From the NCBI RefSeq assembly GCF_025200925.1, contig NZ_CP104174.1, positions 5,518,001-5,582,000 of the forward strand: a stretch of 64,000 bases of DNA, read 5' to 3'. Origin of the DNA: Bradyrhizobium sp. CB1015 (GTDB lineage: Bacteria; Pseudomonadota; Alphaproteobacteria; Rhizobiales; Xanthobacteraceae). Below the pieces are notes generated by a model. That model was not told where the DNA came from, searched no databases, and saw only the letters and a program-made list of their open reading frames with translations. A program made the position numbers and the translations under genes. Positions 54,421 to 62,132 of this stretch are shown here, one piece after another. Position 1 is the first letter of the stretch. Each line of letters starts with the position of its first letter.

Positions 54421-56005
54421 CGAAGCTGCGTGGTGGGAATCCGCCGTCATCTACGAGATCGCGCTGATCTCATTTCAGGACTCGAACGGCGACGGCAAGG
54501 GCGACCTTGCCGGTTTGATGTCGCGCATCGACTATGTGAAATGGCTCGGCGTCGATGCGGTGTGGCTGACGCCGATCTACAAAAGCCCCTTCCGCGACCT
54601 CGGCTATGACATCTCCGACTATTGTTCGATCGATCCCGCCTTCGGCAGCCTCGAGGAGTTCGATCGCCTGCTCGAGGCGCTGCACGCCGCGGGCATCCGG
54701 CTGATCCTCGACCTCGTCCCCAATCACACCGCGGACGATCATGCATGGTTCGTCGAGAGCGCGAGCTCGCGCAACAGCGCGAAAGCGGATTGGTACATCT
54801 GGGCCGACCCCGGCGAGAACGGCGGGCCGCCCAACAACTGGCTGAGCCGCTTCGGCGGCAGCGGCTGGGAATGGTGCGAGGCGCGGCGCCAATACTACTA
54901 TCATTCCTTCCTGGTGGAGCAGCCCGACCTCAACTGGCGCAACCCGGACGTAAGGTCAGCAATCGCCGAGACCATGCGGTTCTGGCTCGACCGCGGCGTC
55001 GACGGTTTTCGCGTCGACGCCAGCGCGGTCCTGATCAAGGACCAGCTCTTGCGCGACAACCCGCCGAACCCCAACGCCGAGGGCAAGCCGCCGCCGCAGC
55101 GGCACACGCCGGTGTTTACCGACGATCGGCCCGAGACGATGGATTGCGTCGAGTTCATCCGGGAGGTGATCGATGCCTATCCCGGGCGGTTGCTGTGCGG
55201 TGAAGTCCAGGGCAAGACCGATCGCATCGGCCACTTCTACGGCAACGACCGTCCGCGCCTGCACTTGCCGCTCAATTTCGCCCTGCTCGATTCCAAGTGG
55301 GACGCCCTCTCGCTGCAGGCCACGATCGACGCCTATCTCAACGCCATCCCGGACGATGGCTGGCCGGTGTGGGTCATCGGCGGCCACGACAAGCAGCGGA
55401 TCGCGAGCAAGATCGGCGAGGCGCAGATGCGCGTGCTGGCGATGCTGCTGATGACGCTGCGGGGAACGCCGTTCTTCTTCATGGGCGACGAAATCGGCCG
55501 CAAGCGCGTGCCGATCCCGCCGGGCCGCGTCCGCGATCCCTTCGAGAAGCTCGTGCCCGGCTATGGCCTGTGCCGCGATCCCGAACGCGCACCGATGCGA
55601 TGGGACGACAGTCCCGACGGCGGCTTCACCACGGGCTGTCCATGGCTGCCGCTGGAGCCGCCCGCTGGCGCGGCCAATATCGCCGCACAGCAGCGCGAGG
55701 AGCGTTCGACCCTGGCGCTGTTTCGTGCGCTGATGGCGCTGCGGCGCGAGCATGCCGGCCTGCAACGGGGCGAATACGAACCGCTGCGATCGCAGAACGA
55801 TGTCCTGGCCTACAAGCGGCGGGATGGCCGAAGCGAGATTCTGGTTGCGCTCAATATCGCGGCCGAACCGCGGAAATTGCACTGGCAAGGCCGCGGCCGT
55901 CTCTTGATGTCGACGCATCTGGATCGGCGGACCGAGCCGGTGCCGGATGCGTCCATCCTGCTCCGGGGCAACGAAGGCGTGATCATCGCGCTCGAACCTC
56001 GGTGA
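54401..56005 (+). CDS. GH13 alpha-glucosidase/amylase family hydrolase
   Basis: A 534-residue GH13 protein. The calcium-type loop is QDSNGDGKGD at 26-35. Conserved region I is DLVPNHT at 104-110; region II is GFRVDASA with nucleophile Asp206; region III is LLCGEVQG with Glu268 as acid/base; region IV is GGHD with Asp330. All catalytic residues are present. The layout is like bacterial alpha-glucosidases or trehalose/sucrose-cleaving enzymes. Placement within a stress operon suggests compatible-solute or storage-glucan turnover. Confidence 0.92.
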   Translation: MSAESRDEAAWWESAVIYEIALISFQDSNGDGKGDLAGLMSRIDYVKWLGVDAVWLTPIYKSPFRDLGYDISDYCSIDPAFGSLEEFDRLLEALHAAGIRLILDLVPNHTADDHAWFVESASSRNSAKADWYIWADPGENGGPPNNWLSRFGGSGWEWCEARRQYYYHSFLVEQPDLNWRNPDVRSAIAETMRFWLDRGVDGFRVDASAVLIKDQLLRDNPPNPNAEGKPPPQRHTPVFTDDRPETMDCVEFIREVIDAYPGRLLCGEVQGKTDRIGHFYGNDRPRLHLPLNFALLDSKWDALSLQATIDAYLNAIPDDGWPVWVIGGHDKQRIASKIGEAQMRVLAMLLMTLRGTPFFFMGDEIGRKRVPIPPGRVRDPFEKLVPGYGLCRDPERAPMRWDDSPDGGFTTGCPWLPLEPPAGAANIAAQQREERSTLALFRALMALRREHAGLQRGEYEPLRSQNDVLAYKRRDGRSEILVALNIAAEPRKLHWQGRGRLLMSTHLDRRTEPVPDASILLRGNEGVIIALEPR

Positions 56006-56169
56006 TATCAGCAGGAACCATCCGCGTCGCGAAGAGTATGATCAATGCTTCCGGCGTCTCCCCCCGCCGCCGGAAGCAATTTGCAAGACCGCAGCCCCGG
56101 CGCCCACGCCCCCTTCAGGCGCCGGGGCTGCGGCGTGAGCCCGTCGGCAGGACATATCGGAGGCAGCTC

Positions 56170-56349
56170 ATGGGCAAGACCAAAGGTCTGCAGCAACGGA
56201 TCGCCGGCAAGACCAAGCAGGCCGTCGGCGAAATCATCGGCGATCAGGATCTGCATGATGATGGCAAGGCGCAAGCCGAGCGTGGGCGCGCCGAGCAAGA
56301 CAAGCCGAGCGAGCTTAATCCGCTGAAGAAGCTCAAGCAGCTGACGTGA
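56170..56349 (+). CDS. CsbD family stress protein
   Basis: A 59-residue CsbD-like protein: GLQQRIAGKTKQAVGEIIGD has the family's GKxKQxxG pattern, with a charged helical tail. CsbD proteins are induced by general stress in many bacteria. The ATG at 56170 has CGGAGGCAGCTC upstream. Its stop overlaps the GTG of the DUF305 gene (GTGA). Confidence 0.85.
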   Translation: MGKTKGLQQRIAGKTKQAVGEIIGDQDLHDDGKAQAERGRAEQDKPSELNPLKKLKQLT

Positions 56350-57533
56350 ACGCAGAACCGCGACCAGCGCTCGCGAGTGGGGCGCGGCGCACCATCGGCG
56401 AGCGGCGGCGTTCGCGCTGGATTGCCGCGGCCGCCCTCGGCCTGATCAGCAGCACTTTCTCGACCATCGTCAGCCAGCTCTTGGCGGCCCGCATCGGCCG
56501 CGATGCCGCGGTCGACTGGATGACGGTTGCCGCAATTCCTGCGCGCGATTGGGCGATCGGCTCCGAGCCATCCTGGAATGCGATGCTGGCCGGGATCGCC
56601 TTTCACCAATGGGCCGATTTTTCCTGGACGTTGGTTTTCTTCGGCGTGCTCGGACGCTGGACGGCCGACTTGCGGCCGACGACGATCCTGCTGTTGGCGC
56701 TGCCCTGGGCCGTGTTCTCTTCAGGCATGGAATGGTTCGTGCTGGTGCCGCTGTTTCCATTCTGGCAGCCGCTGTTCACGCTGCAACAACCCTACTGGAT
56801 CGGCCTGCTGGTCCATGGCTCCTCGGCCGTGATGTATCCCCTGTTCGCGCGCCTGCGGTGGAAGCGCGGGACTGCGCCTGCCAGCGACGTGCGGTTCACC
56901 ACCATGTGGATGACGGGCGCGCTGACCGTGATTGCGATGCTCGGGGCGGTCGCGTTGTTCGGCGGTCATGGTTACGAGCTGCCGTGGATGGGCCGCGACA
57001 GGGATCAAGACCAGGCCTACATCCGTCATATGACCGCGCATCATGCCCAGGGCATCGAGCTGGCACGGACGGCTGCCGAGCGCGCGCAGGATCCACATCT
57101 GCGGAAGCTCGCGATGCTGATGGTCGCGAGCCAGACCGGAGAGAACCAGATCTTCGAGGATTGGTGGCTGAGCTGGTTCGACACGGAGATGCCCGATTGC
57201 AGCACCGAGGAGCGTGCGGCGATGCCGGGCTTCCTGACACCGGCCGAGATGCGCCAGGTCAAGACCGCGCCGCCGAACCAGTTCGACACGCTGTTCGTCG
57301 AGGCGATGAGCAGGCATCACCGCGGTGCGGTCAGGATGGCGAACCAGATGTGGCACAGCCGCGGCGACCCTCGCCTGCGCATCATGGCGCACGCCATCCG
57401 CCACGAGCAGCAGGGCGAGATCGCGCTGATGCACGGCACAAACGGCGTCGCCGCCGTGACCACAGGCGTCCGCAACATGCTCAGTGACAACGTCAATCGA
57501 GCGCGAGGAACCTTGGATCGGCGAGCTGATTGA
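56346..57533 (+). CDS. Membrane protein with C-terminal DUF305 domain
   Basis: A 395-residue protein. The first ~215 residues hold four or five membrane segments (LVFFGVLGRWTADL; ILLLALPWAVFSSGMEWFVL; others). The C-terminal DUF305 domain is His/Met-rich: YIRHMTAHHAQGIELART, VEAMSRHHRGAVRMANQM and HEQQGEI. DUF305 proteins have been linked to metal binding. The GTG start at 56346 overlaps the csbD stop. Fusion of a membrane part and DUF305 is unusual but seen. Confidence 0.87.
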   Translation: MNAEPRPALASGARRTIGERRRSRWIAAAALGLISSTFSTIVSQLLAARIGRDAAVDWMTVAAIPARDWAIGSEPSWNAMLAGIAFHQWADFSWTLVFFGVLGRWTADLRPTTILLLALPWAVFSSGMEWFVLVPLFPFWQPLFTLQQPYWIGLLVHGSSAVMYPLFARLRWKRGTAPASDVRFTTMWMTGALTVIAMLGAVALFGGHGYELPWMGRDRDQDQAYIRHMTAHHAQGIELARTAAERAQDPHLRKLAMLMVASQTGENQIFEDWWLSWFDTEMPDCSTEERAAMPGFLTPAEMRQVKTAPPNQFDTLFVEAMSRHHRGAVRMANQMWHSRGDPRLRIMAHAIRHEQQGEIALMHGTNGVAAVTTGVRNMLSDNVNRARGTLDRRAD

Positions 57534-57672
57534 GGATCCCGCGCATCCGCTTTCCGTGTCCTCCACCGAGCTTGCTGGCTCGGCGATACCCGCAACGAAC
57601 GTATCAAACGTTAATGCTTTCTGCCGTCGTTCTCGGCCACACTTGGAGCTGATGGGGGGTATCGGAGATCAA

Positions 57673-58455
57673 ATGCAGGCAGGATTTGCTTTCTCGAAAC
57701 TCGCCGACCGCCTGATAAGCCTCGTCGAACTGACCCCGGACCATCTCGATCTGCTGGCGGACATGCCGAGCAGTATCGCGCATTTCGGCGCGCATCAGAC
57801 CATCCTGCGGCACGGCGTTGAGGCAACGCAATGCTGCCTGGTGCTCCAGGGATATCTCTCCTGGCAGAATGACGAAAGCGCAGATGGCCAGATCACCGCG
57901 ATCTGCGTGCCCGGCGACATCGCCAACCTGCAAAGCCTGTATCGCCCGCGCATCGAGGGCAACCTGACCGCGCTCGGCCCTGCAATCGTCGCGCTCGTGC
58001 CGCACCGCTTCTTCCGCGAGCTCGCGGTGCGTTCTCAGGCGATGTCGCACGCGCTGCTGTTGATGCTGCTTGCCGATCACGCGATCCAGCGCAACTGGAC
58101 GGTGAACCTCGGCAGCCGGGACGCATTGACGCGCGTGGCGCATCTGCTCTGCGAGATCACCGTCCGGCTGCAAACCGTCGGCCTCGCCAGAGATTTCAGA
58201 TTGTCCTCGCCCTTCACCCAGTCCGACCTCGCTGCGGCCTGCAGCATCTCCCCGGTCCATGCCAACCGCACCATCCAGGAGCTGCGGCGCTGCAATCTGC
58301 TGCAATGGCAGAGCAAGACCTTGACCATCATGGACTGGCCGGGTCTGGTCCGGCTCGCCGGCTTCGACCCCGCCTATCTGAGCATGCGATCCGACGCGGA
58401 CGATACGCGGCCGGCACATGCGAGACCGGTGACCGCCGACGTCGCAGTCGCTTGA
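57673..58455 (+). CDS. Crp/Fnr-family regulator (paralogue B)
   Basis: A 260-residue regulator with the same architecture as the product of 45234-45992. The sensor domain (about 20-150) has LVLQGYLSWQNDESADGQIT; the HTH is TQSDLAAACSISPVHANRTI. No cysteine cluster is evident. ATG 57673 has GGAG seven bases upstream; earlier in-frame starts at 57484 overlap the DUF305 end and are unlikely. An inverted repeat AACGT-5-ACGTT at 57598-57612 lies 60 bp upstream. It may control the preceding operon. Confidence 0.88.
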   Translation: MQAGFAFSKLADRLISLVELTPDHLDLLADMPSSIAHFGAHQTILRHGVEATQCCLVLQGYLSWQNDESADGQITAICVPGDIANLQSLYRPRIEGNLTALGPAIVALVPHRFFRELAVRSQAMSHALLLMLLADHAIQRNWTVNLGSRDALTRVAHLLCEITVRLQTVGLARDFRLSSPFTQSDLAAACSISPVHANRTIQELRRCNLLQWQSKTLTIMDWPGLVRLAGFDPAYLSMRSDADDTRPAHARPVTADVAVA

Positions 58456-58512
58456 TTTGCCGCGAGGGGTGCAAGGAGCTCGCGCGGCTCGATGAGGTCG
58501 GATCGTGGCTCC

Positions 58513-59121
58513 CTACTCCCGCCAGACCTCGGCCAGCTCTTCTGCCGTCACCAGATCGACCTGGCCGTGGAAGCGGGTGCGATACATCGTCATGAGCGCA
58601 TCGTGACCGACGTCGGACGAGCTGCACAGCGCGTCCTCGATGATGACGATCCTGAAGCCGAGATCGACGGCGCTCAGAACGGTCGAGAGCACGCAGACGT
58701 CCGTCTCCGCGCCCGATATCACGACCGTGCCGACATTCTTCTCGACCAGCAGGCTCGCAAGACCCGGATTGCTGAATGCGGAATAGGCCGGCTTGTCGAT
58801 CATTGCGGCCGGCGGAACGAACCGGGCCAAGACCGGCACGAGCTCCAGAGCCGATGATGGCAGATACCTGCGCGTCGCCTGGCGCCAGCGCCGGAAATAG
58901 CTCTGCCATTGCCCCGGGCGATCCTCCGGATCCTGCGGGGTGATGAAGCGTGTGAAGATCGTTCTCTCCGCATGGCGCGCAACAACGGAGACGACGGTCG
59001 GCAGGACGCGATCCATCCAGGGCGTCGCCCAAAGGCCGTCCGGAGCGAAAATATTCTGCATGTCGATGCACAAGTGAACCGCGCCGCTGATGTCGGCGAT
59101 ATCCGACGTGCTGTCCCTCAT
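58513..59121 (-). CDS. Isochorismatase-family cysteine hydrolase
   Basis: A 202-residue hydrolase. The catalytic triad is Asp in LCIDMQNIF, Lys in IDKPAYSAF and Cys in TDVCVLSTV; cis-peptide motif SGAETDV is present. Family members hydrolyse isochorismate or, more often, amides such as nicotinamide, N-carbamoyl compounds or biuret. ATG 59121 follows GGTGGAG. It lies 173 bp downstream of the dimethylformamidase-like genes, on the same strand. An amide-cleaving role is consistent with that neighbourhood. Confidence 0.88.
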   Translation of the reverse strand: MRDSTSDIADISGAVHLCIDMQNIFAPDGLWATPWMDRVLPTVVSVVARHAERTIFTRFITPQDPEDRPGQWQSYFRRWRQATRRYLPSSALELVPVLARFVPPAAMIDKPAYSAFSNPGLASLLVEKNVGTVVISGAETDVCVLSTVLSAVDLGFRIVIIEDALCSSSDVGHDALMTMYRTRFHGQVDLVTAEELAEVWRE

Positions 59122-59294
59122 CGTTCTCCACCCCCGATCATGTGGCAATGATTCAGCATTCATGACGCCGCGGTCGGAGCCTCTCCCGCGTCCACCAAAA
59201 CCCGAATGCCATCGCAAGTTCCTAAGCGTACGGAACCTTGCACCGGCTCGCGCGTCATGCCTCGACGCAGGACGAGACATCGAGGCGGGTTGCG

Positions 59295-61631
59295 CTAAGG
59301 GGCGACTCGCTCGAGCCCTGCTGCAATCTCCCTAGGTCTGTCCGAGCCGGGCAACGGACCCGGCCGGACGAACGCGTTCACCACGTTGCTCAGAAGCTGC
59401 GAGACATTGTTCTCGAAGCCGTTGATGGGAAGGGCACTTCCGAAGGCGATGGATCCGGTTGCAAACACCGCACCATTATTCGGCGCCTCGAAGTACACCA
59501 TGTCGGCCCGCAGAATGTAGTTGTGCGTCCCGCTGAATCCCTGGTGGGCGTGGGCTCCCTCCTCGTCGTGGGCGATGTAGTTGTCGGGGTGACCACCCGA
59601 GGATGCGATGATCTTGGTTTTAGGCGGCGTGCCAAACCCCAGCTTGTAGCAGTCGATCTCGATGCCCGCCGCTCCGCCGTTGCCCAGGCCGAAATCACCG
59701 ATGATCTCGCCTTCAATCCCCTCGGTGATCCAGGCGAGCGCAGGATCGTAGCTGTCGGGCATCCGCCGATAAGGCTGGCTATGGGCGAAGCCCTCGCCGG
59801 CAAACGTATTGCCGACCAGCTTCTGCCCCCAGCGCTGAAAGCTGGTCCAGATTCCGCCCATCTGCCCGGTCGTGGCGAGGTAGTATTCGCCCGGCCGTGC
59901 TGCCCAGGCGATCCAGTGTCCACCTGTCTTACGGCACTCCATGATCCACGGCTCGTGGTCGCGAAACGCCACATTGCAGCAGAAGCTGTTCGCGCCCATG
60001 CAGATGAAGCGCCCGCCACCGGCGATGTAATCCTCGTGCGCGTCGAGCATACGCTCAGAATGATATTCCGGATGCGTGGAATTCAGAATGCACGCGTAGG
60101 GCGCCATCGCTGCGGCACCCTCGAGATGTACATCTTCGTCGGTCAGGATATCGTAGTCGTACCCCTTGTGCTCGAGCCATGCCAGGATCGAGAGGTCTGC
60201 CGGAAAATTCCACGGCAAGTCGAATGCGGCAATCCGGTATTTCGGCCGCATGTTTACCATCGGGCGACGGTAGCTCGTGTAACAGACGCCGGCACCATCC
60301 GCATGCGTGTCGTAGCAGCCCGCACCGAACTCCGGATTTTCGTAGATCTCGATGTCGACCTCGGAGATCGTTGGCGGCTGGCCGGCCATTGGCTGCACGA
60401 TCTGGCCGTCGGTCGCGAAGCGCTCGTTGGCATAGGCCAGATAGGTTGCTGTGGAAAACAACAGAGCAATTGGCGCCGTCGGCACGCGGGGCCGGACGAA
60501 GAAAACGATGTACTCCTCCGCAAGGCCCTTGCCGTCGCCGCCGCGGACCCGCATCGCGTAGGCGCCGCTGCGCAGCGTTTCGGGCAGCTCGAGCGTCTTT
60601 GTGACTTTCCAGTTGCTGTCGATCATCGCGTCGGCATGGAACTCGATGCCGCCGTATTGATGCGGGGCGAGCCTGAAGCAGTCGTTGCGGCCGTTCCAGT
60701 TGTAGCCGGTCTGCGCACGCACCGGCCTGTTGTAGCCCTTCGCATCGAGCCGGTTTGGTCCGATGTCGACTACGACATCGCCGATCCCGCGATCGGTATA
60801 CCCCTTCGTGGTGTCCCAATATGCGACCATGCCGTCCGATGGGGGCTGACCACCCGAGCGGATCGAGTCGAGCTTCTCGCGACCCAAAGGGCGATCGAAC
60901 ACACCGCAACGATCGATCTTGCCGCAATAGAGCTGCGACACGAAATGACCGCGCAGTGCGTGCCAGTCGCGCGAGCCCGCCACAAGGAACGGCGTATCGG
61001 GCAGGTTGTTCTGCCTGAACCGAAACATCTCCGACACATGCGAGCGGTATTCGACCGGCGCGACTTTGCTGAGCAGGCTGTTGTAGCGGTTCACGACCCC
61101 TTCCTGGTAGAGGGTGGCGCGACCGCTTCGCGCATCGAATGTGGCCGCGACGAAGTACCAGGCCTGCTTCTGCAGGGGCAGCTCAGCCTGCAGATAGTCG
61201 ATCTCGTTTCCGCAGCCGACCCAGAACTCCAGCCTGCCGCTTGGATTGATGCCGAGACCATAGCCGTGATTCCTGTCGTTGTCCCAGCGGCCCAGCAAGC
61301 ATTGCCGATGCCCGACATCGGGCCATGTCGGCCAGATGAATGCGCAGAGCGTGATGCTGCCGTCGAGCGCGAGCTTGCGATCGGGGTCGGTCACCTCGAG
61401 AAAGGCACCGACCTGCGTGAACTGCTTCTCCACCTGCCAGGAGCCGTTGGCGACGCAGTCGATTTCTTCCTCGATGAATCCCGGACCATGCGGATGCTCG
61501 TCGCCATGGATCAGGCGCACGAGATGGGCGTCAGCGGTCGACGTGCCGTCAGCACTGACGTGAAATTGTATGGTGTCGCCCGGCTTCACCGAGATCTTGT
61601 CTGCGTAGCCGAATATCTTGATCTGCGCCAT
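59295..61631 (-). CDS. N,N-dimethylformamidase-like large subunit (complete)
   Basis: A 778-residue protein. The N-terminal region (about 1-90) is a beta domain with the opening MAQIKIFGYADKISVKPGDT; a LamG-like domain (about 90-250) follows. The C-terminal ~450 residues match the dimethylformamidase beta-subunit-like fold. From memory, the Paracoccus enzyme binds mononuclear iron through Tyr399, Tyr440 and Glu521. Here the equivalents are Tyr397 (TATYLAYAN), Tyr440 (AGCYDTHADG) and Glu522 (THPEYHSERM). The enzyme would hydrolyse a small amide to an amine and a carboxylate. It follows its putative small subunit by 59 bp in the same operon. Confidence 0.88.
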   Translation of the reverse strand: MAQIKIFGYADKISVKPGDTIQFHVSADGTSTADAHLVRLIHGDEHPHGPGFIEEEIDCVANGSWQVEKQFTQVGAFLEVTDPDRKLALDGSITLCAFIWPTWPDVGHRQCLLGRWDNDRNHGYGLGINPSGRLEFWVGCGNEIDYLQAELPLQKQAWYFVAATFDARSGRATLYQEGVVNRYNSLLSKVAPVEYRSHVSEMFRFRQNNLPDTPFLVAGSRDWHALRGHFVSQLYCGKIDRCGVFDRPLGREKLDSIRSGGQPPSDGMVAYWDTTKGYTDRGIGDVVVDIGPNRLDAKGYNRPVRAQTGYNWNGRNDCFRLAPHQYGGIEFHADAMIDSNWKVTKTLELPETLRSGAYAMRVRGGDGKGLAEEYIVFFVRPRVPTAPIALLFSTATYLAYANERFATDGQIVQPMAGQPPTISEVDIEIYENPEFGAGCYDTHADGAGVCYTSYRRPMVNMRPKYRIAAFDLPWNFPADLSILAWLEHKGYDYDILTDEDVHLEGAAAMAPYACILNSTHPEYHSERMLDAHEDYIAGGGRFICMGANSFCCNVAFRDHEPWIMECRKTGGHWIAWAARPGEYYLATTGQMGGIWTSFQRWGQKLVGNTFAGEGFAHSQPYRRMPDSYDPALAWITEGIEGEIIGDFGLGNGGAAGIEIDCYKLGFGTPPKTKIIASSGGHPDNYIAHDEEGAHAHQGFSGTHNYILRADMVYFEAPNNGAVFATGSIAFGSALPINGFENNVSQLLSNVVNAFVRPGPLPGSDRPREIAAGLERVAP

Positions 61632-61690
61632 GGTGCGAAGTTTCCCATCGAGAAGCCGGACAAGGTGCCCTGCCCGGCAGGCGAGTTGCG

Positions 61691-62056
61691 CTAAGTTTCG
61701 AGAAGGTCGCGGATGCAGCGTAGGAACAGGCCGTGACGGGCATCGTTCGCCGACGTGTAGATGGCATCATCGACCAAACGCGGGGGGACACCCCGACGTC
61801 CTGAGAGCCTGACGACCTGATAGCGCCGGAACGGCTCGATTGCTCTGACCGCATATCTTTGCTCAAGCGGGCGTTGACGGAAATAGATCAACAGTCGCTC
61901 GAGCCTTTCGCTGTGCTGTCCCAAAGGCGACCGCCGGTGCTCTTCGATGACCTCGGGGTTCACCAGCGTACGTAGAAACTCGCGGCGGAGGCCATCGAAA
62001 CGATCCCGGACGATGATGTCGCGGTCGCCGGACCTGTCGTATTCGAGAGGCAGCAT
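61691..62056 (-). CDS. N,N-dimethylformamidase-like small subunit
   Basis: A 121-residue protein, near the 132 residues of the known dimethylformamidase alpha subunit. It is positively charged and helical: FRREFLRTLVNPEVIEEHRR-like, then SERLERLLIYFRQRPLEQRY. The ATG at 62056 has GGAGAGCTGAGG upstream. It lies between two large-subunit genes, 59 bp from one and 76 bp from the other. In the known enzyme, small and large subunits form an alpha2beta2 complex. Assignment rests mainly on neighbourhood and size. Confidence 0.72.
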   Translation of the reverse strand: MLPLEYDRSGDRDIIVRDRFDGLRREFLRTLVNPEVIEEHRRSPLGQHSERLERLLIYFRQRPLEQRYAVRAIEPFRRYQVVRLSGRRGVPPRLVDDAIYTSANDARHGLFLRCIRDLLET

Positions 62057-62132
62057 CCTCAGCTCTCCACTTGCAAATGTTCGACGTTGACCATGGCCGC
62101 GGCACGTACCGACGCGGCTCTCAATGGATCCA

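Noticed and set aside
59122..59294. GGAAC near 59229 as an EcfG promoter for the isochorismatase gene
   Set aside because: Spacing to a GTT-type -10 is off and the match is weak.
59238..61694. 818-residue plus-strand reading opposite the dimethylformamidase-like large subunit
   Set aside because: It is antisense to a clear family member and lacks any domain; long antisense frames are common in GC-rich DNA.
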